Positions 19,719 through 28,048 of a stretch of DNA of 64,000 bases are shown here, piece by piece; position 1 is the stretch's first letter; each line of letters opens with the position of its first letter. Under the pieces are notes generated by a model. It searched no databases. It was not told where the DNA came from and saw only the letters and a list, made by a program, of their open reading frames with translations. The position numbers and the translations under genes are program-made. Origin of the DNA: a bacterium (GTDB lineage: Bacteria; Pseudomonadota; Alphaproteobacteria; SP197). The DNA is taken from contig JAPPGE010000023.1 in the NCBI GenBank assembly GCA_028821455.1, positions 17,439 to 81,438 of the forward strand. The letters run 5' to 3'.

Positions 19719-20219
19719 ATGACAAGTGAACAGCTCAATCTCAAACCCGGTGATCACGTTGTTTATCCGACACATGGTCTCGGCAAGGTCGAAAAGGTGG
19801 AAACCCAGACGATCGGCGGGGCCTGCCTCGAAATGGTGGTCGTCAACTTCGAGCAGGACAAGATGATCCTGCACGTCCCCATCGCCAAGCTCTCCTCTTC
19901 GGGCATGCGCAAGCTCTCTTCAAGGGATATCATGAAGAGCGCGCTCACCACCTTGAAGGGACGGGCCCGCAAACAGCGATCCATGTGGAGCAGACGTGCC
20001 CAGGAGTACGAGGCCAAGATCAATTCTGGTGACCCTGTCTCCATCGCCGAGGTCGTACGCGACCTCTACGTCAGGGTTGGCGAGCCCGAGCAATCCTACA
20101 GTGAACGGCAACTCTACGAAGCCGCGCTCGATCGACTGTCGCGCGAGTTGGCGGCAGTCGAGGGCGTCAAGCAGGATCAGGCGGAAGGCAAGATCGAGAA
20201 ATCCCTGCGGGCCGCCTGA
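19719..20219 (+). CDS. carD: CarD-family transcriptional regulator
   Basis: A 166-aa protein that binds the RNA polymerase beta subunit and stabilises open complexes. The N-terminal Tudor-like domain opens LKPGDHVVYPTHGLGKVEKVE; the C-terminal helical DNA-binding part runs from MKSALTTLKGRARKQRSMWSRRAQEY onward. GAAAGGGTCAGC lies upstream of the ATG. First of a plus-strand group with the phosphatase-like gene and the M20 hydrolase. Confidence 0.95.
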   Translation: MTSEQLNLKPGDHVVYPTHGLGKVEKVETQTIGGACLEMVVVNFEQDKMILHVPIAKLSSSGMRKLSSRDIMKSALTTLKGRARKQRSMWSRRAQEYEAKINSGDPVSIAEVVRDLYVRVGEPEQSYSERQLYEAALDRLSRELAAVEGVKQDQAEGKIEKSLRAA

Positions 20220-20264
20220 TTACCTCTTCTCTTTGTGTGCCTTCGGTCCTCATCGGAGGATCTC

Positions 20265-21092
20265 ATGAACACGCCACGCAAGAGAGAGGCGGCTTTTGCA
20301 CTCGATCCCGACCGGTTCGCCGTCTTCGGAAGCTGGCGGCGCATCTGGGCCGTCGCATCGATCAACGGCCGGCGCAAGGATCTCGTTGCCCTGCATGACA
20401 TCCTCGTCGATCGGTTCCGGTTCGGTGATCGTCTCGTCTATCTGGGCAACTACCTTGGAGATGGCGAGGATCCCGCCGGCACGCTTGATGAACTGATTGC
20501 CTTTCGCCGGGCAATTCTCGCCATGCGCGGCATGGCGCCCGGGGACATCGTGTTTCTTCGCGGCAGTCAGGAAGAAATGTGGCACAGGCTCCAGCAACTT
20601 CACCTGGCGGTCGACGCTCCCGGCGTGCTTGCCTGGATGCTGGATCATGGAATCTCGGGCGCCATCGAATCCTACGGGCACTCTGCCGATCAGGGGCTGC
20701 AGGCTGCCAGTCGCGGAACCCAGGCCCTGATGACCTGGACCACCAGGCTGAGAGAAGCCATGCACCGTCGACCGGGGCATGACGCGCTGATGAGTCATCT
20801 CAAGCGGGCCTGCCTGACCGCCGACCGAACGCTGTTGTTCGTGCACGCCGGACTCGATCCCGGGCGGCCTCTCGAGATCCAGTCCGATGCCTTCTGGTGG
20901 AATCCGGGAGGATTCCATGCCTTGAGCAAGCCCTACGGCAACATCCGCTACGTGGTCCGCGGCTTCGATCCCGACCAGCGTGGCGTCGACATCGGCGACT
21001 ACCGGGCGTCGCTCGATGGCGGAACGCAACGCAGCCTGGTGGCAGGCTGTTTCGACAGTCAGGCGCGCCTCGTTGACCGAATCGACATGTGA
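20265..21092 (+). CDS. Metallophosphatase-fold protein with substituted metal ligands (pseudophosphatase)
   Basis: 275 aa from the ATG at 20265, with GGAGGA just upstream. The layout follows PPP/ApaH-type phosphatases: an N-terminal core strand, GDRLVYLG..., FLRG..., LLFVHAGLDPGRPL, DAFWW, and a C-terminal DIGDY. The catalytic motifs are changed. GDIHG is ASING (S32, N34), GDYxDRG is GNYLGDG (N62, G65), GNHE is GSQE (S101, Q102), and the late HGHTP is RGFDP (R232-F234). Only VHAG (H194) is kept. It should not hydrolyse phosphate in the normal way; a binding or regulatory role is inferred. It lies 45 bp after carD. Confidence 0.75.
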   Translation: MNTPRKREAAFALDPDRFAVFGSWRRIWAVASINGRRKDLVALHDILVDRFRFGDRLVYLGNYLGDGEDPAGTLDELIAFRRAILAMRGMAPGDIVFLRGSQEEMWHRLQQLHLAVDAPGVLAWMLDHGISGAIESYGHSADQGLQAASRGTQALMTWTTRLREAMHRRPGHDALMSHLKRACLTADRTLLFVHAGLDPGRPLEIQSDAFWWNPGGFHALSKPYGNIRYVVRGFDPDQRGVDIGDYRASLDGGTQRSLVAGCFDSQARLVDRIDM

Positions 21093-21110
21093 CCGGCAAG
21101 GACAAGGAAC

Positions 21111-22370
21111 ATGACCGGCAATCTGAGGATCGATGGCGACCGCCTGTGGGATGCCATCATGGACATGGCCCGGATCGCGGCCACGGCGAAGGGCGGCAAC
21201 TGCCGCCTCGCACTGACCGACGACGACCGCGAAGGGCGCGATCTCTTCGTTCGCTGGTGCGAGGCCGCCGGCATGACATGCAGCGTCGACCGCATGGGGA
21301 ACATCTTTGCCCGCCGCCCGGGCGTGAACCCGCAAGCCCTTCCTGTCTCCACCGGCAGCCATCTCGATACCCAGCCCACCGGCGGCAAGTTCGACGGTGT
21401 CTATGGCGTGCTCGCCGGACTCGAGGTCGTGCGGACGCTCAACGATGCCGAAATCGAAACGCAGGCGCCCATCGAGGTGATTTGCTGGACCAACGAGGAA
21501 GGGGCGCGGTTTGCGCCCGCGATGATCGGTTCGGCCGTGTTCTCCGGGGAATTCAGTCTCGAATACGGTCATTCGCGCACCGACGCCGACGGCAACACCC
21601 TCGGCGGGGAACTCGAACGCATCGGCTACCTCGGGGACGAGGAACCAGGCGGTCATCAGCTGGGGGCCCATTTCGAGGCCCACATCGAGCAGGGCCCCAT
21701 CCTCGAGGCAACGGGCAAGACCGTCGGTGTCGTGACGGGTGTTCAGGGATTGCACTGGTTCGACGTTCGCCTTGCCGGCATGGAAGCACATGCAGGGCCC
21801 ACTCCGATGGAGATGCGCCGCGACGCCGTCGTCGCGGCGGCTAGACTGATCGGGGAGATCAACGGGCTTGCCCTCGAGGAAGCGCCTCACGGCCGCGCCA
21901 CGTGCAAGATCGAGAGCTGCAAGCCGTCCGGCACCCGGAACACCATCGCCGGAGAGGTGGCCCTGACCGTCGATCTCAGGCATCCGGACAAGGCGGCCTA
22001 CGAACGCATGGCCGGAACTCTCCCCGAGATCGCGGAACGCACGGCGTCGGCCACCGGCGTTACGATCGAGGTGGAGAAGATCTGGTCGTCACCTCCCGTC
22101 GCTTTCGATGCGGGGTGTGTCGACGCAATACGCCGCGCCGCCTCGCTGGCGGGCTGCGACTCCATGGACATGGTATCGGGTGCCGGTCACGACTCCGTCT
22201 ACGTCAGCCGGGTAGCGCCAACAGCCATGATCTTTGTTCCCTGCGAGGGGGGCATCAGTCACAACGAGATCGAACATGCCACACCCGGTGATCTTGCAGC
22301 GGGGTGCAACGTCCTGCTCCATGCCATGCTCGACCGCGCCGGGCCGGTCACTCGAGACGGACCACCTTGA
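21111..22370 (+). CDS. M20-family amidohydrolase (N-carbamoyl-L-amino-acid hydrolase / allantoate amidohydrolase type)
   Basis: A 419-aa zinc enzyme that cleaves C-N amide bonds of N-carbamoyl amino acids or ureides. Metal and catalytic motifs: GSHLDTQPTGGKFDG (His-x-Asp), WTNEEGARF (catalytic Glu), HIEQGP, AGMEAHAG in the dimerisation domain and GAGHDSVYV near the end. AAGGA precedes the ATG. The natural substrate cannot be told from sequence. The 3' end overlaps the convergent M48 gene by 23 bp. Confidence 0.92.
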   Translation: MTGNLRIDGDRLWDAIMDMARIAATAKGGNCRLALTDDDREGRDLFVRWCEAAGMTCSVDRMGNIFARRPGVNPQALPVSTGSHLDTQPTGGKFDGVYGVLAGLEVVRTLNDAEIETQAPIEVICWTNEEGARFAPAMIGSAVFSGEFSLEYGHSRTDADGNTLGGELERIGYLGDEEPGGHQLGAHFEAHIEQGPILEATGKTVGVVTGVQGLHWFDVRLAGMEAHAGPTPMEMRRDAVVAAARLIGEINGLALEEAPHGRATCKIESCKPSGTRNTIAGEVALTVDLRHPDKAAYERMAGTLPEIAERTASATGVTIEVEKIWSSPPVAFDAGCVDAIRRAASLAGCDSMDMVSGAGHDSVYVSRVAPTAMIFVPCEGGISHNEIEHATPGDLAAGCNVLLHAMLDRAGPVTRDGPP

Positions 22371-23829
22371 CCAGCATGCCGGGAGCAAGGTCGGCGCCTT
22401 CGTTGAAACCGTTGAGGACCATGAACCGCTCGCGGCGGTGGTCCTCGAATGCCATCATCCGGCTCAGTGAACCGATGGTGTCGCCCGGAGCGACCTCGAC
22501 GACCCTGACACGCAATCGGCCGGTCGCTTCAGCCTCATCCGCCGACAACCGCCTGAAGGTCGCCAGCGTCTGCTCGGCCAGATCGTCGAGACCGCCGGCA
22601 TCGCCCGCCGGCACGGCGAACAGGAACCTCGCCACCCGGCCCGGATTGAGGGCAATCGCCACCATCCGGTAGAGCCTGTCGGTGCCATCGGGGGAAGCGC
22701 GGAAACGTCCGCCGGCCGCCTGGAATCCCGCAACCTCGAAGACCTCGGGGTCATCGATCCTCACGCGAAGTTCGTCCGCCCAGTGCAGGAGGTGGGGTAT
22801 CGCGCCGCGGTGGATCTCCTCGACGCCATCGAATGCGACAAGGGCGCCGGCATCGTCATAGGCGCGCACCTGGCCGTTGACCCGGAACATCGCCAGGCGT
22901 TCCGGTACATCAAAGGCAAATCGCCATGCGGGATGCACGAAGCGGCGTTCGAGGATGCGCCCCTGGTCCGCGCGCTCGCCGTAGGCGATGCCGTCGATCA
23001 TCTGCAGATAGGACTCCCGGTTGAGGATGCGCGTGTCGGCCTCGGACCGGGCCTCGCGTGCGGCACGGACGACGCGATCGGCTGTCCGGGGATGGGTCGC
23101 AAACCAGCGTGTCAGGAATGACGGGTCGTGATCGAGAGGCGACAGCGCAACCTGCAGCTCCGAGTGCCGTTCCAGCTGCCTGAGAAAGGTCGCCATGGCG
23201 TATGGATCGTATCCGGCACGGGCAAGGTAGCGGACCCCGAGAGTGTCGGACTCAATCTCCTGCTCCCGGCTGTAGCCCGCGATCACCGCGTGGGCCGCCA
23301 GTCCGCTGAGGTCGGTAGCCACCCCGCCATACTCGAGACTGGACGTCGATGCATCGACCACCGTGACGGCGATTTCGGCAACCCGGGCCCAGGTGAGACG
23401 CTGAGCCGTATGGCGGGCGGCCACATGGCCGATCTCGTGGCCGATCACGCCGGCAAGTTCGGCCTCGTTGTTGGCAAGTGCCAGTAGCCCGCGCGTCACG
23501 TAGATGTAGCCGCCCGGCAGGGCAAAGGCATTGACCACGTCCGTGTCGAGGACGGTCACCGTGAGCACCTGGGAGGAGATGTCCGATGCCGCCAGCATCC
23601 TGGCGGACACCATGGCCACGTAGGCGTTGATCCGGGGATGTTCCTCGTAGAGACCGTGCTCGTTGAGGATCTCCGGGTGGTGTTCGGCGCCGATCGCCCG
23701 TTCCTCGTTTTCGCTGACCAGCGAGAACATCGATCCACCTGTGGCGGGATTGTTCGTGCACCCCGCCGCCGTCAGAAAGAGAGCACAGCAGGCGGCCAAC
23801 ACCGGGGCGAGGCGCCCGGTATCAGTCAT
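22348..23829 (-). CDS. M48-family metalloprotease lipoprotein with C-terminal LysM-like segment
   Basis: A 493-aa BepA-like periplasmic protease. Signal peptide with lipobox TAAGC (Cys ~24), NPATGG, FALPGGYIYVTRGLL, the zinc motif HEIGHVAARH (~res 131) and the third-ligand region EIESDTLGVRYL. The C-terminus VVEVAPGDTIGSLSRMM...NGF...PGMLVKVV looks like a LysM module. A role in outer-membrane protein quality control is inferred from the family. The start overlaps the thioesterase stop by 8 bases. Confidence 0.92.
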   Translation of the reverse strand: MTDTGRLAPVLAACCALFLTAAGCTNNPATGGSMFSLVSENEERAIGAEHHPEILNEHGLYEEHPRINAYVAMVSARMLAASDISSQVLTVTVLDTDVVNAFALPGGYIYVTRGLLALANNEAELAGVIGHEIGHVAARHTAQRLTWARVAEIAVTVVDASTSSLEYGGVATDLSGLAAHAVIAGYSREQEIESDTLGVRYLARAGYDPYAMATFLRQLERHSELQVALSPLDHDPSFLTRWFATHPRTADRVVRAAREARSEADTRILNRESYLQMIDGIAYGERADQGRILERRFVHPAWRFAFDVPERLAMFRVNGQVRAYDDAGALVAFDGVEEIHRGAIPHLLHWADELRVRIDDPEVFEVAGFQAAGGRFRASPDGTDRLYRMVAIALNPGRVARFLFAVPAGDAGGLDDLAEQTLATFRRLSADEAEATGRLRVRVVEVAPGDTIGSLSRMMAFEDHRRERFMVLNGFNEGADLAPGMLVKVVRLE

Positions 23830-24247
23830 CCCCGATGACCAGGGGTTCGAGACGGGCGCGTATGTCGTCGGGAATGGTCTTCTTGACCCGTTCCACGAGA
23901 TCGAAACACAGCGTCGTGCACCGCAGGCGTGCCGTTACCACACCGGTGGTTGCATGGCGCATCGTCGAACGGAAGGTGAGTGAGGAATTGCCGAGTTTCT
24001 CGACACCGGATTCGATGACCAGGGGGTCGTTGACAACCATCTCGCCGACGAAATCGATCTCCACGCGGACGTCGACAAATCCCAGGCTGTCCGCCTCCAG
24101 CCTTTCCCGCGTGACGCCCGAGCGCTGGATCATGTGCCAGCCCGCCATGTCGAACTTGGCATAGTACTGGACGGCGTTCATGTGCCCCTGGTGGTCACAG
24201 TCCCAGGCCGTCACCATCGAACGATGCGTCTCGATCCATCCGTTCAT
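23822..24247 (-). CDS. Acyl-CoA thioesterase, 4HBT/hotdog type
   Basis: A 141-aa protein starting MNGWIETHRSMVTAW. The hotdog signature WDCDHQGHMNAVQYYAKFD carries the catalytic Asp seen in 4-hydroxybenzoyl-CoA-type thioesterases. Substrate unknown. No clear ribosome-binding site precedes ATG 24247, and a TTG 12 codons earlier is possible. The start region is duplicated upstream of the amine oxidase gene. Translationally coupled to the M48 gene. Confidence 0.85.
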   Translation of the reverse strand: MNGWIETHRSMVTAWDCDHQGHMNAVQYYAKFDMAGWHMIQRSGVTRERLEADSLGFVDVRVEIDFVGEMVVNDPLVIESGVEKLGNSSLTFRSTMRHATTGVVTARLRCTTLCFDLVERVKKTIPDDIRARLEPLVIGDD

Positions 24248-24274
24248 GACGGAAGGATTACTGTGCCGGGGCCG
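24230..24274 (-). repeat. Duplicated thioesterase start region, copy A
   Basis: This stretch matches copy B at 25849-25893 with few mismatches. The shared core on the gene strand is ccccggcacRgtaatcc, then ttccRYcATGRMCGGATGG and on to codon ~8. Copy A is the real thioesterase start. Confidence 0.8.
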
Positions 24275-24395
24275 GCAAGGCAATCACCGGAACGCAGCCG
24301 GAATCTCCCGGGCGATCCGGGTTACCTTCCTGTCGGACCAGAGAATGCCGTGCAGTCCCGGGCACCGGGTATTGACCTTGAGTGCCGTCAGCCAT
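24258..24395 (-). CDS. Small ORF (45 aa) before the thioesterase gene, uncertain
   Basis: An ATG-TAA frame whose C-terminal 18 residues, RPGDSGCVPVIALPAPAQ, align without gaps to the end of the 50-aa ORF at 25877-26029 (R-P-G-acidic...L-x-A-P-A-polar, stop). Both stop codons lie in the duplicated element 13 bp before an MxGWIET start. No convincing ribosome-binding site. It may be a remnant or a leader rather than a gene. Confidence 0.25.
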   Translation of the reverse strand: MADGTQGQYPVPGTARHSLVRQEGNPDRPGDSGCVPVIALPAPAQ

Positions 24396-24447
24396 GCCTG
24401 GTGTCAGGAACCCGCGGAATCACGGAGGACAGGTCACTGCATGATGT

Positions 24448-25821
24448 CTAGGTAAGGTTGCGGGCGACATCGCGAGCAACCTCCTCGCCCGAGAGTCGCG
24501 CGCCCGCGGCCGTCGCCCACAGGGACCGGTGGCAGGCCTCGCCCGCGAAGAAGATCCGCTCGCCGATCGGCTGCCTCAGCGCGGACCGCAAGGCATGAGC
24601 GCCCGGTTCCGCCGAGGCGTAGGAGCCCAGGGTCAGCGGGTCTTGGCCCCAGGAGGTGACCGCCCCCTTCACGAAGCGGCTGTCGATGCTGCTTCCCAGC
24701 ATGCCGCGCAATTCGCCCATGGCGTAGTCGATGCGGGCTTCGGCCGATTCCTGTTCGAGGTCACGGGCCCAGCTGCCGCCGACATCGCAGTAGGCAAGCC
24801 CGTGCCCGCCGGCGTTCGTGAGCACGCCGATGCCCCTGCGGTCGTGGCTCATGCGGTACAACAGGTAGCCGTCGGGGCCCATGCCGAAGACATCCTCGGA
24901 GAACTGCAGCGTGATGTGGTTGTAGAGCCCCATGGAGATTCTCTCGAAGGATTCGATCTTGCGCGCCGGAAGCACCGGGGAAAAGACGATGGCTCCGGAT
25001 GCCAGGACACCGGTCGATACCGTGACGATGACGGCGCGGGCGCGAATCGAACCCTGATCCGTCTCGACGATGACCCCATCTGCGCTCCAGTCGATGTGCG
25101 TGGCGCTGGTGTTGAGCGACACCGGGATATCACCGGCCCAGTGGGCGATCAGGGTGCCGAATCCCTCCCGGCAGAACCAGTCGGCACCGTCGGCGCCGCT
25201 CCACCAGTCGACGACGGAGAAGTTCTCGAGATCCTTGCCCATGCTCCAGGGTCCGATGCCAAAGGCCGCCGTCGCCGTCCAGGGGCCCTCGATTCCGGCC
25301 GCAGCCTCGGCGGCGGAGATGTCGTTGCCTCTTTCGCCCTGAGCGCCGATGGCTCCATAGAGTTCACCCCAGGCGTTCCAAAGCGTGTCGTGCTCCTCAG
25401 TGCCCAGTTCACGATCGCCGTCGAACACACGGTAGATCTCCGGAGCCGGGTAGACGTCGAAGCCATGCTTGCGACCGTAGGCCACGAATGGGTTGCTTGC
25501 AGCAACATGGAGCCAGTGCGCGCCGTGGTCGTACGGCACGCCGAAGGTCGTCGTCTCGGTGTAGGCGCGTCCGCCTATCCTGCCGGAAGCCTCGATCAGC
25601 AGAACCTCAAGGCCACGTTCCATGAGCACGCCAGTTGCCGCCAGTCCCGCAGCCCCCGCACCGATCACGACGACGTCGGGATTGGACGGGAACTGGGCAC
25701 GTGCAATGCGAGGTGCAACCAGCGCCCCGCCGAGACCGGCAAGGAACGAACGACGGCTGATGTCAGACAAGTCAGGACGGTTCACGGACCGGGCCTTCGA
25801 CAGCGGGGAAGCGTGCATCAT
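24448..25821 (-). CDS. Flavin-containing amine oxidase, Tat-exported
   Basis: 457 aa from ATG 25821. A twin-arginine signal, SRRSFLAGLGGALVAPRIARA, begins at about residue 22. The FAD-binding DVVVIGAGAAGLAA...LEVLLIEASGRIGGRA follows, then the C-terminal flavin site FAGEACHRSLWATAAGARLSGEE of monoamine-oxidase-type enzymes. It probably oxidises a primary or polyamine in the periplasm, giving aldehyde, ammonia and H2O2. The frame extends upstream to 26025, but that part covers a duplicated thioesterase start and the small ORF. Lies between an Lrp regulator and the thioesterase. Confidence 0.9.
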   Translation of the reverse strand: MMHASPLSKARSVNRPDLSDISRRSFLAGLGGALVAPRIARAQFPSNPDVVVIGAGAAGLAATGVLMERGLEVLLIEASGRIGGRAYTETTTFGVPYDHGAHWLHVAASNPFVAYGRKHGFDVYPAPEIYRVFDGDRELGTEEHDTLWNAWGELYGAIGAQGERGNDISAAEAAAGIEGPWTATAAFGIGPWSMGKDLENFSVVDWWSGADGADWFCREGFGTLIAHWAGDIPVSLNTSATHIDWSADGVIVETDQGSIRARAVIVTVSTGVLASGAIVFSPVLPARKIESFERISMGLYNHITLQFSEDVFGMGPDGYLLYRMSHDRRGIGVLTNAGGHGLAYCDVGGSWARDLEQESAEARIDYAMGELRGMLGSSIDSRFVKGAVTSWGQDPLTLGSYASAEPGAHALRSALRQPIGERIFFAGEACHRSLWATAAGARLSGEEVARDVARNLT

Positions 25822-25848
25822 GGGTCCATGCCTTTGCTCACGGTATGT

Positions 25849-25893
25849 TTCGATCCATCCGGCCATGGTGGAAGGATTACCGTGCCGGGGCAA
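25849..25893 (-). repeat. Duplicated thioesterase start region, copy B
   Basis: It encodes MAGWIETYR in the same way copy A encodes MNGWIETHR, but the homology stops after about nine codons and the amine oxidase signal follows. It is probably the stub of a second thioesterase gene, or a conserved leader. Confidence 0.8.
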
Positions 25894-26029
25894 CCAGGTT
25901 GAAGAGGCCTGCCTCGTTCCACTCGCCTGGCCGCACGGCAGCCGCTTGCAGTATCTCGTCATGCTCGCCGAACTCGTCGGGAGCTCCGGCATGCGAGCAA
26001 TCCGCGAGCCTGGGTTCGTCCTCAATCAT
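25877..26029 (-). CDS. Small ORF (50 aa) coupled to the Lrp gene
   Basis: ATG 26029 overlaps the lrp stop by 8 bases (ATGATTGA), the same coupling used at ureE/ureF and thioesterase/M48. The product starts MIEDEPRLADCSHAG, is acidic at the N-terminus and ends RPGEWNEAGLFNLVAPAR. Its reading looks more protein-like than the alternative frame. The C-terminus resembles that of the 45-aa ORF at 24258-24395. Function unknown. Confidence 0.4.
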   Translation of the reverse strand: MIEDEPRLADCSHAGAPDEFGEHDEILQAAAVRPGEWNEAGLFNLVAPAR

Positions 26030-26498
26030 CCTGCATTCGCAAGGGCAGTTCGGTCGTCGACTTGATCTCCTCCATGGAGAGCAGGGACGTGATGTTGAAG
26101 ACCTTCACCTGGGAAATGAGCGCCTGGTAGAAATCGTCATAGGCCCGGGCGTTCTTCACGCGGACCTTCAGGATGTAGTCGACGTCACCGGCCAGGCGGT
26201 GGGCCTCCAGCACCTCCGGGCGCCCCTTCAGCGTCTCCAGAAACCGGTCCTGCCAGTCCTTCTGGTGTTCGGAGGTTCGGATGAGCACGAAGAAGCATGC
26301 CTCCAGTCCCAGCTTGTCGGGGTCGAGGAGAACAGTGTTCTGCCGAATGATCCCGGCAGCCCGGAGCTTTCGTATTCGGTGCCACACCGACGTCCGCGAA
26401 GCGCCGGCCATCTGCGCGATGTCATCGAGGGAGCGCGAAGCGTCCTCCTGCATCGCCACAAGAATGTTCCGATCAACGCCATCGAACTGGACAGCCAT
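26022..26498 (-). CDS. Lrp/AsnC-family transcriptional regulator
   Basis: 158 aa from MAVQFDGVDRN at 26498, with GGAGG 5 nt upstream. The N-terminal HTH has LDDIAQMAGASRTSVWHRIRKLRAAGII; the C-terminal RAM/effector domain has EAHRLAGDVDYILKVRV and TSLLSMEEIKSTTELPL. It is divergent from cysG across an AT-rich gap, so it may control the siroheme/sulfite operon, itself, or the amine oxidase downstream. Confidence 0.92.
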   Translation of the reverse strand: MAVQFDGVDRNILVAMQEDASRSLDDIAQMAGASRTSVWHRIRKLRAAGIIRQNTVLLDPDKLGLEACFFVLIRTSEHQKDWQDRFLETLKGRPEVLEAHRLAGDVDYILKVRVKNARAYDDFYQALISQVKVFNITSLLSMEEIKSTTELPLRMQDD

Positions 26499-26565
26499 CA
26501 CCGCCTCCATCACCAATCGGAAGAAATTTCCATAATCTACCAGTTCTTCTATAGTTTGTCCTTAT

Positions 26566-26596
26566 TTTTCCGATCTACTGTCAGTATATTGGAAAA
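26566..26596. promoter_or_regulatory. AT-rich divergent control region with inverted repeat
   Basis: TTTTCC and GGAAAA are mirrored 19 bp apart inside a markedly AT-rich 26517-26644 gap between the Lrp gene and cysG. A TATATT lies within. It is a plausible Lrp-type operator and promoter zone; exact elements are not defined. Confidence 0.4.
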
Positions 26597-26644
26597 TGCG
26601 TACAATTCGCGGACACAAAGCGAAAACGGTAACGGACAGTCGGC

Positions 26645-28048
26645 GTGCAGTACTTCCCGATCTTCCTCCGCCTCGCGGACCGGCGCGTCCTCGTCTCCGG
26701 CGCCGGGCAGGTTGCGGTGGCCAAGCTGCGCCTGCTTCTCAAGAGCGATGCCCGAATCTCCGTGTTCGGCCCCGAACCGGATCCGGAGATCCTGGCGTGG
26801 CACCGTGACGGCGCGTTGCGCCACGACGGGCGCCGCCTTCAGACCGGCGATCTCGCCGGTGCGGCGCTCCTTTACTGCGCGAACGAGGATCCCTCGCAGG
26901 ACGCGCGCGCTGCCGAGCTGGCGCGGCGGCGCGGGATCCCCGTCAACATCGTCGACAATCTCGAGGGAAGCGACTTCACCACCCCCGCCATCGTGGATCG
27001 CGATCCGGTCACGGTGGCCATCGGAACGGAAGGGACAGCTCCCGTGCTTGCCCGGAACCTCAAGGCGGCATTCGAGGCGCAGCTGCCGATTTCCCTGGGT
27101 CCGCTTGCGCGCATCGCACGGGTATTCCGGCACAGCTGCGAGAGCGTGCCTTCGGGCCGGATGCGACGGGCGTTCTGGTCCGAGTACTTCTTCCGGCGCG
27201 GCCCCCGGGGCTATGCCAGGGAGGGCAGGAACGGTGCCCGAGAAGCGCTCCGTTCATTGCTCGACGAGGCCGCAACCGTGACGCGCCCCTCCGGCCTCGT
27301 CTCCTTCGTGGGCGCCGGGCCGGGAGACCCGGAACTGCTCACCCTCAAGGCGCGCAACCTTCTGCACGAGGCGGACATAGTGGTGCATGACCGGCTGGTC
27401 TCCACGCAGGTGCTTGAACTCGCGCGGCGGGAGGCGGAGCGCGTCTGCGCAGGCAAGTCCGGATACGGTCCGTCGTGGTCACAGACGCGCATCAACACGC
27501 TGCTGGTACGTCGTGCCCGGGAAGGAAATCACGTGATCCGCCTCAAGTCCGGCGACCCGGCGGTGCTCGGCAGGCTGGACGAAGAGATCGAGGCCCTGGA
27601 GGCCGCGGAGATTCCCTGGGAGGTTGTTCCAGGAATTACGGCGGCCGCCGGTGCGGCCGCGGACATGGGAGTCTCGCTCACGCGACGCGGGCGCAACTCG
27701 GAGATTCGCCTTGTCACGGCCCGTGACGTCGACGGGTTCGCCGAGCATGACTGGGCCACCCTTGCCCGGCCCGGATCCGTTGCCGCGATCTACATGGGCA
27801 AACGGGCGGCTGCCTTCCTGCGCGGGCGACTGCTGATGCGCGGAGCTGCGCCATCAACGCCGATCACGATCGTCGAGAACGCCTCGCGCCAGGACAGGCG
27901 GATCGTCGCGACAACGCTGCTCGACTTGCCCGACATGCTGGACGGAACACACCCTGCGGGACCGGTGGTGCTGATGCTGGGCCTCCTTCCACGCGCCGCC
28001 ATGCGAAAGGCTGAAGCCGGCTTCGATGTCCGCCGCGAGGCCGTTTGA
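26645..28048 (+). CDS. cysG: Siroheme synthase CysG (fused dehydrogenase/ferrochelatase and uroporphyrinogen methylase)
   Basis: 467 aa from GTG 26645. The N-terminal Met8-like domain (MQYFPIFLRLADRRVLVSGAGQVAVAKL, NIVDNLEGSDFTTPAIVDR) oxidises and metalates precorrin-2. The C-terminal SUMT domain (VSFVGAGPGDPELLTLKARNLL, VIRLKSGDPAVLGR, EVVPGITAAAGAAADMG) methylates uroporphyrinogen III with SAM. It makes siroheme for the sulfite reductase two genes downstream. The stop overlaps the next ATG (TGATG). Confidence 0.97.
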   Translation: MQYFPIFLRLADRRVLVSGAGQVAVAKLRLLLKSDARISVFGPEPDPEILAWHRDGALRHDGRRLQTGDLAGAALLYCANEDPSQDARAAELARRRGIPVNIVDNLEGSDFTTPAIVDRDPVTVAIGTEGTAPVLARNLKAAFEAQLPISLGPLARIARVFRHSCESVPSGRMRRAFWSEYFFRRGPRGYAREGRNGAREALRSLLDEAATVTRPSGLVSFVGAGPGDPELLTLKARNLLHEADIVVHDRLVSTQVLELARREAERVCAGKSGYGPSWSQTRINTLLVRRAREGNHVIRLKSGDPAVLGRLDEEIEALEAAEIPWEVVPGITAAAGAAADMGVSLTRRGRNSEIRLVTARDVDGFAEHDWATLARPGSVAAIYMGKRAAAFLRGRLLMRGAAPSTPITIVENASRQDRRIVATTLLDLPDMLDGTHPAGPVVLMLGLLPRAAMRKAEAGFDVRREAV

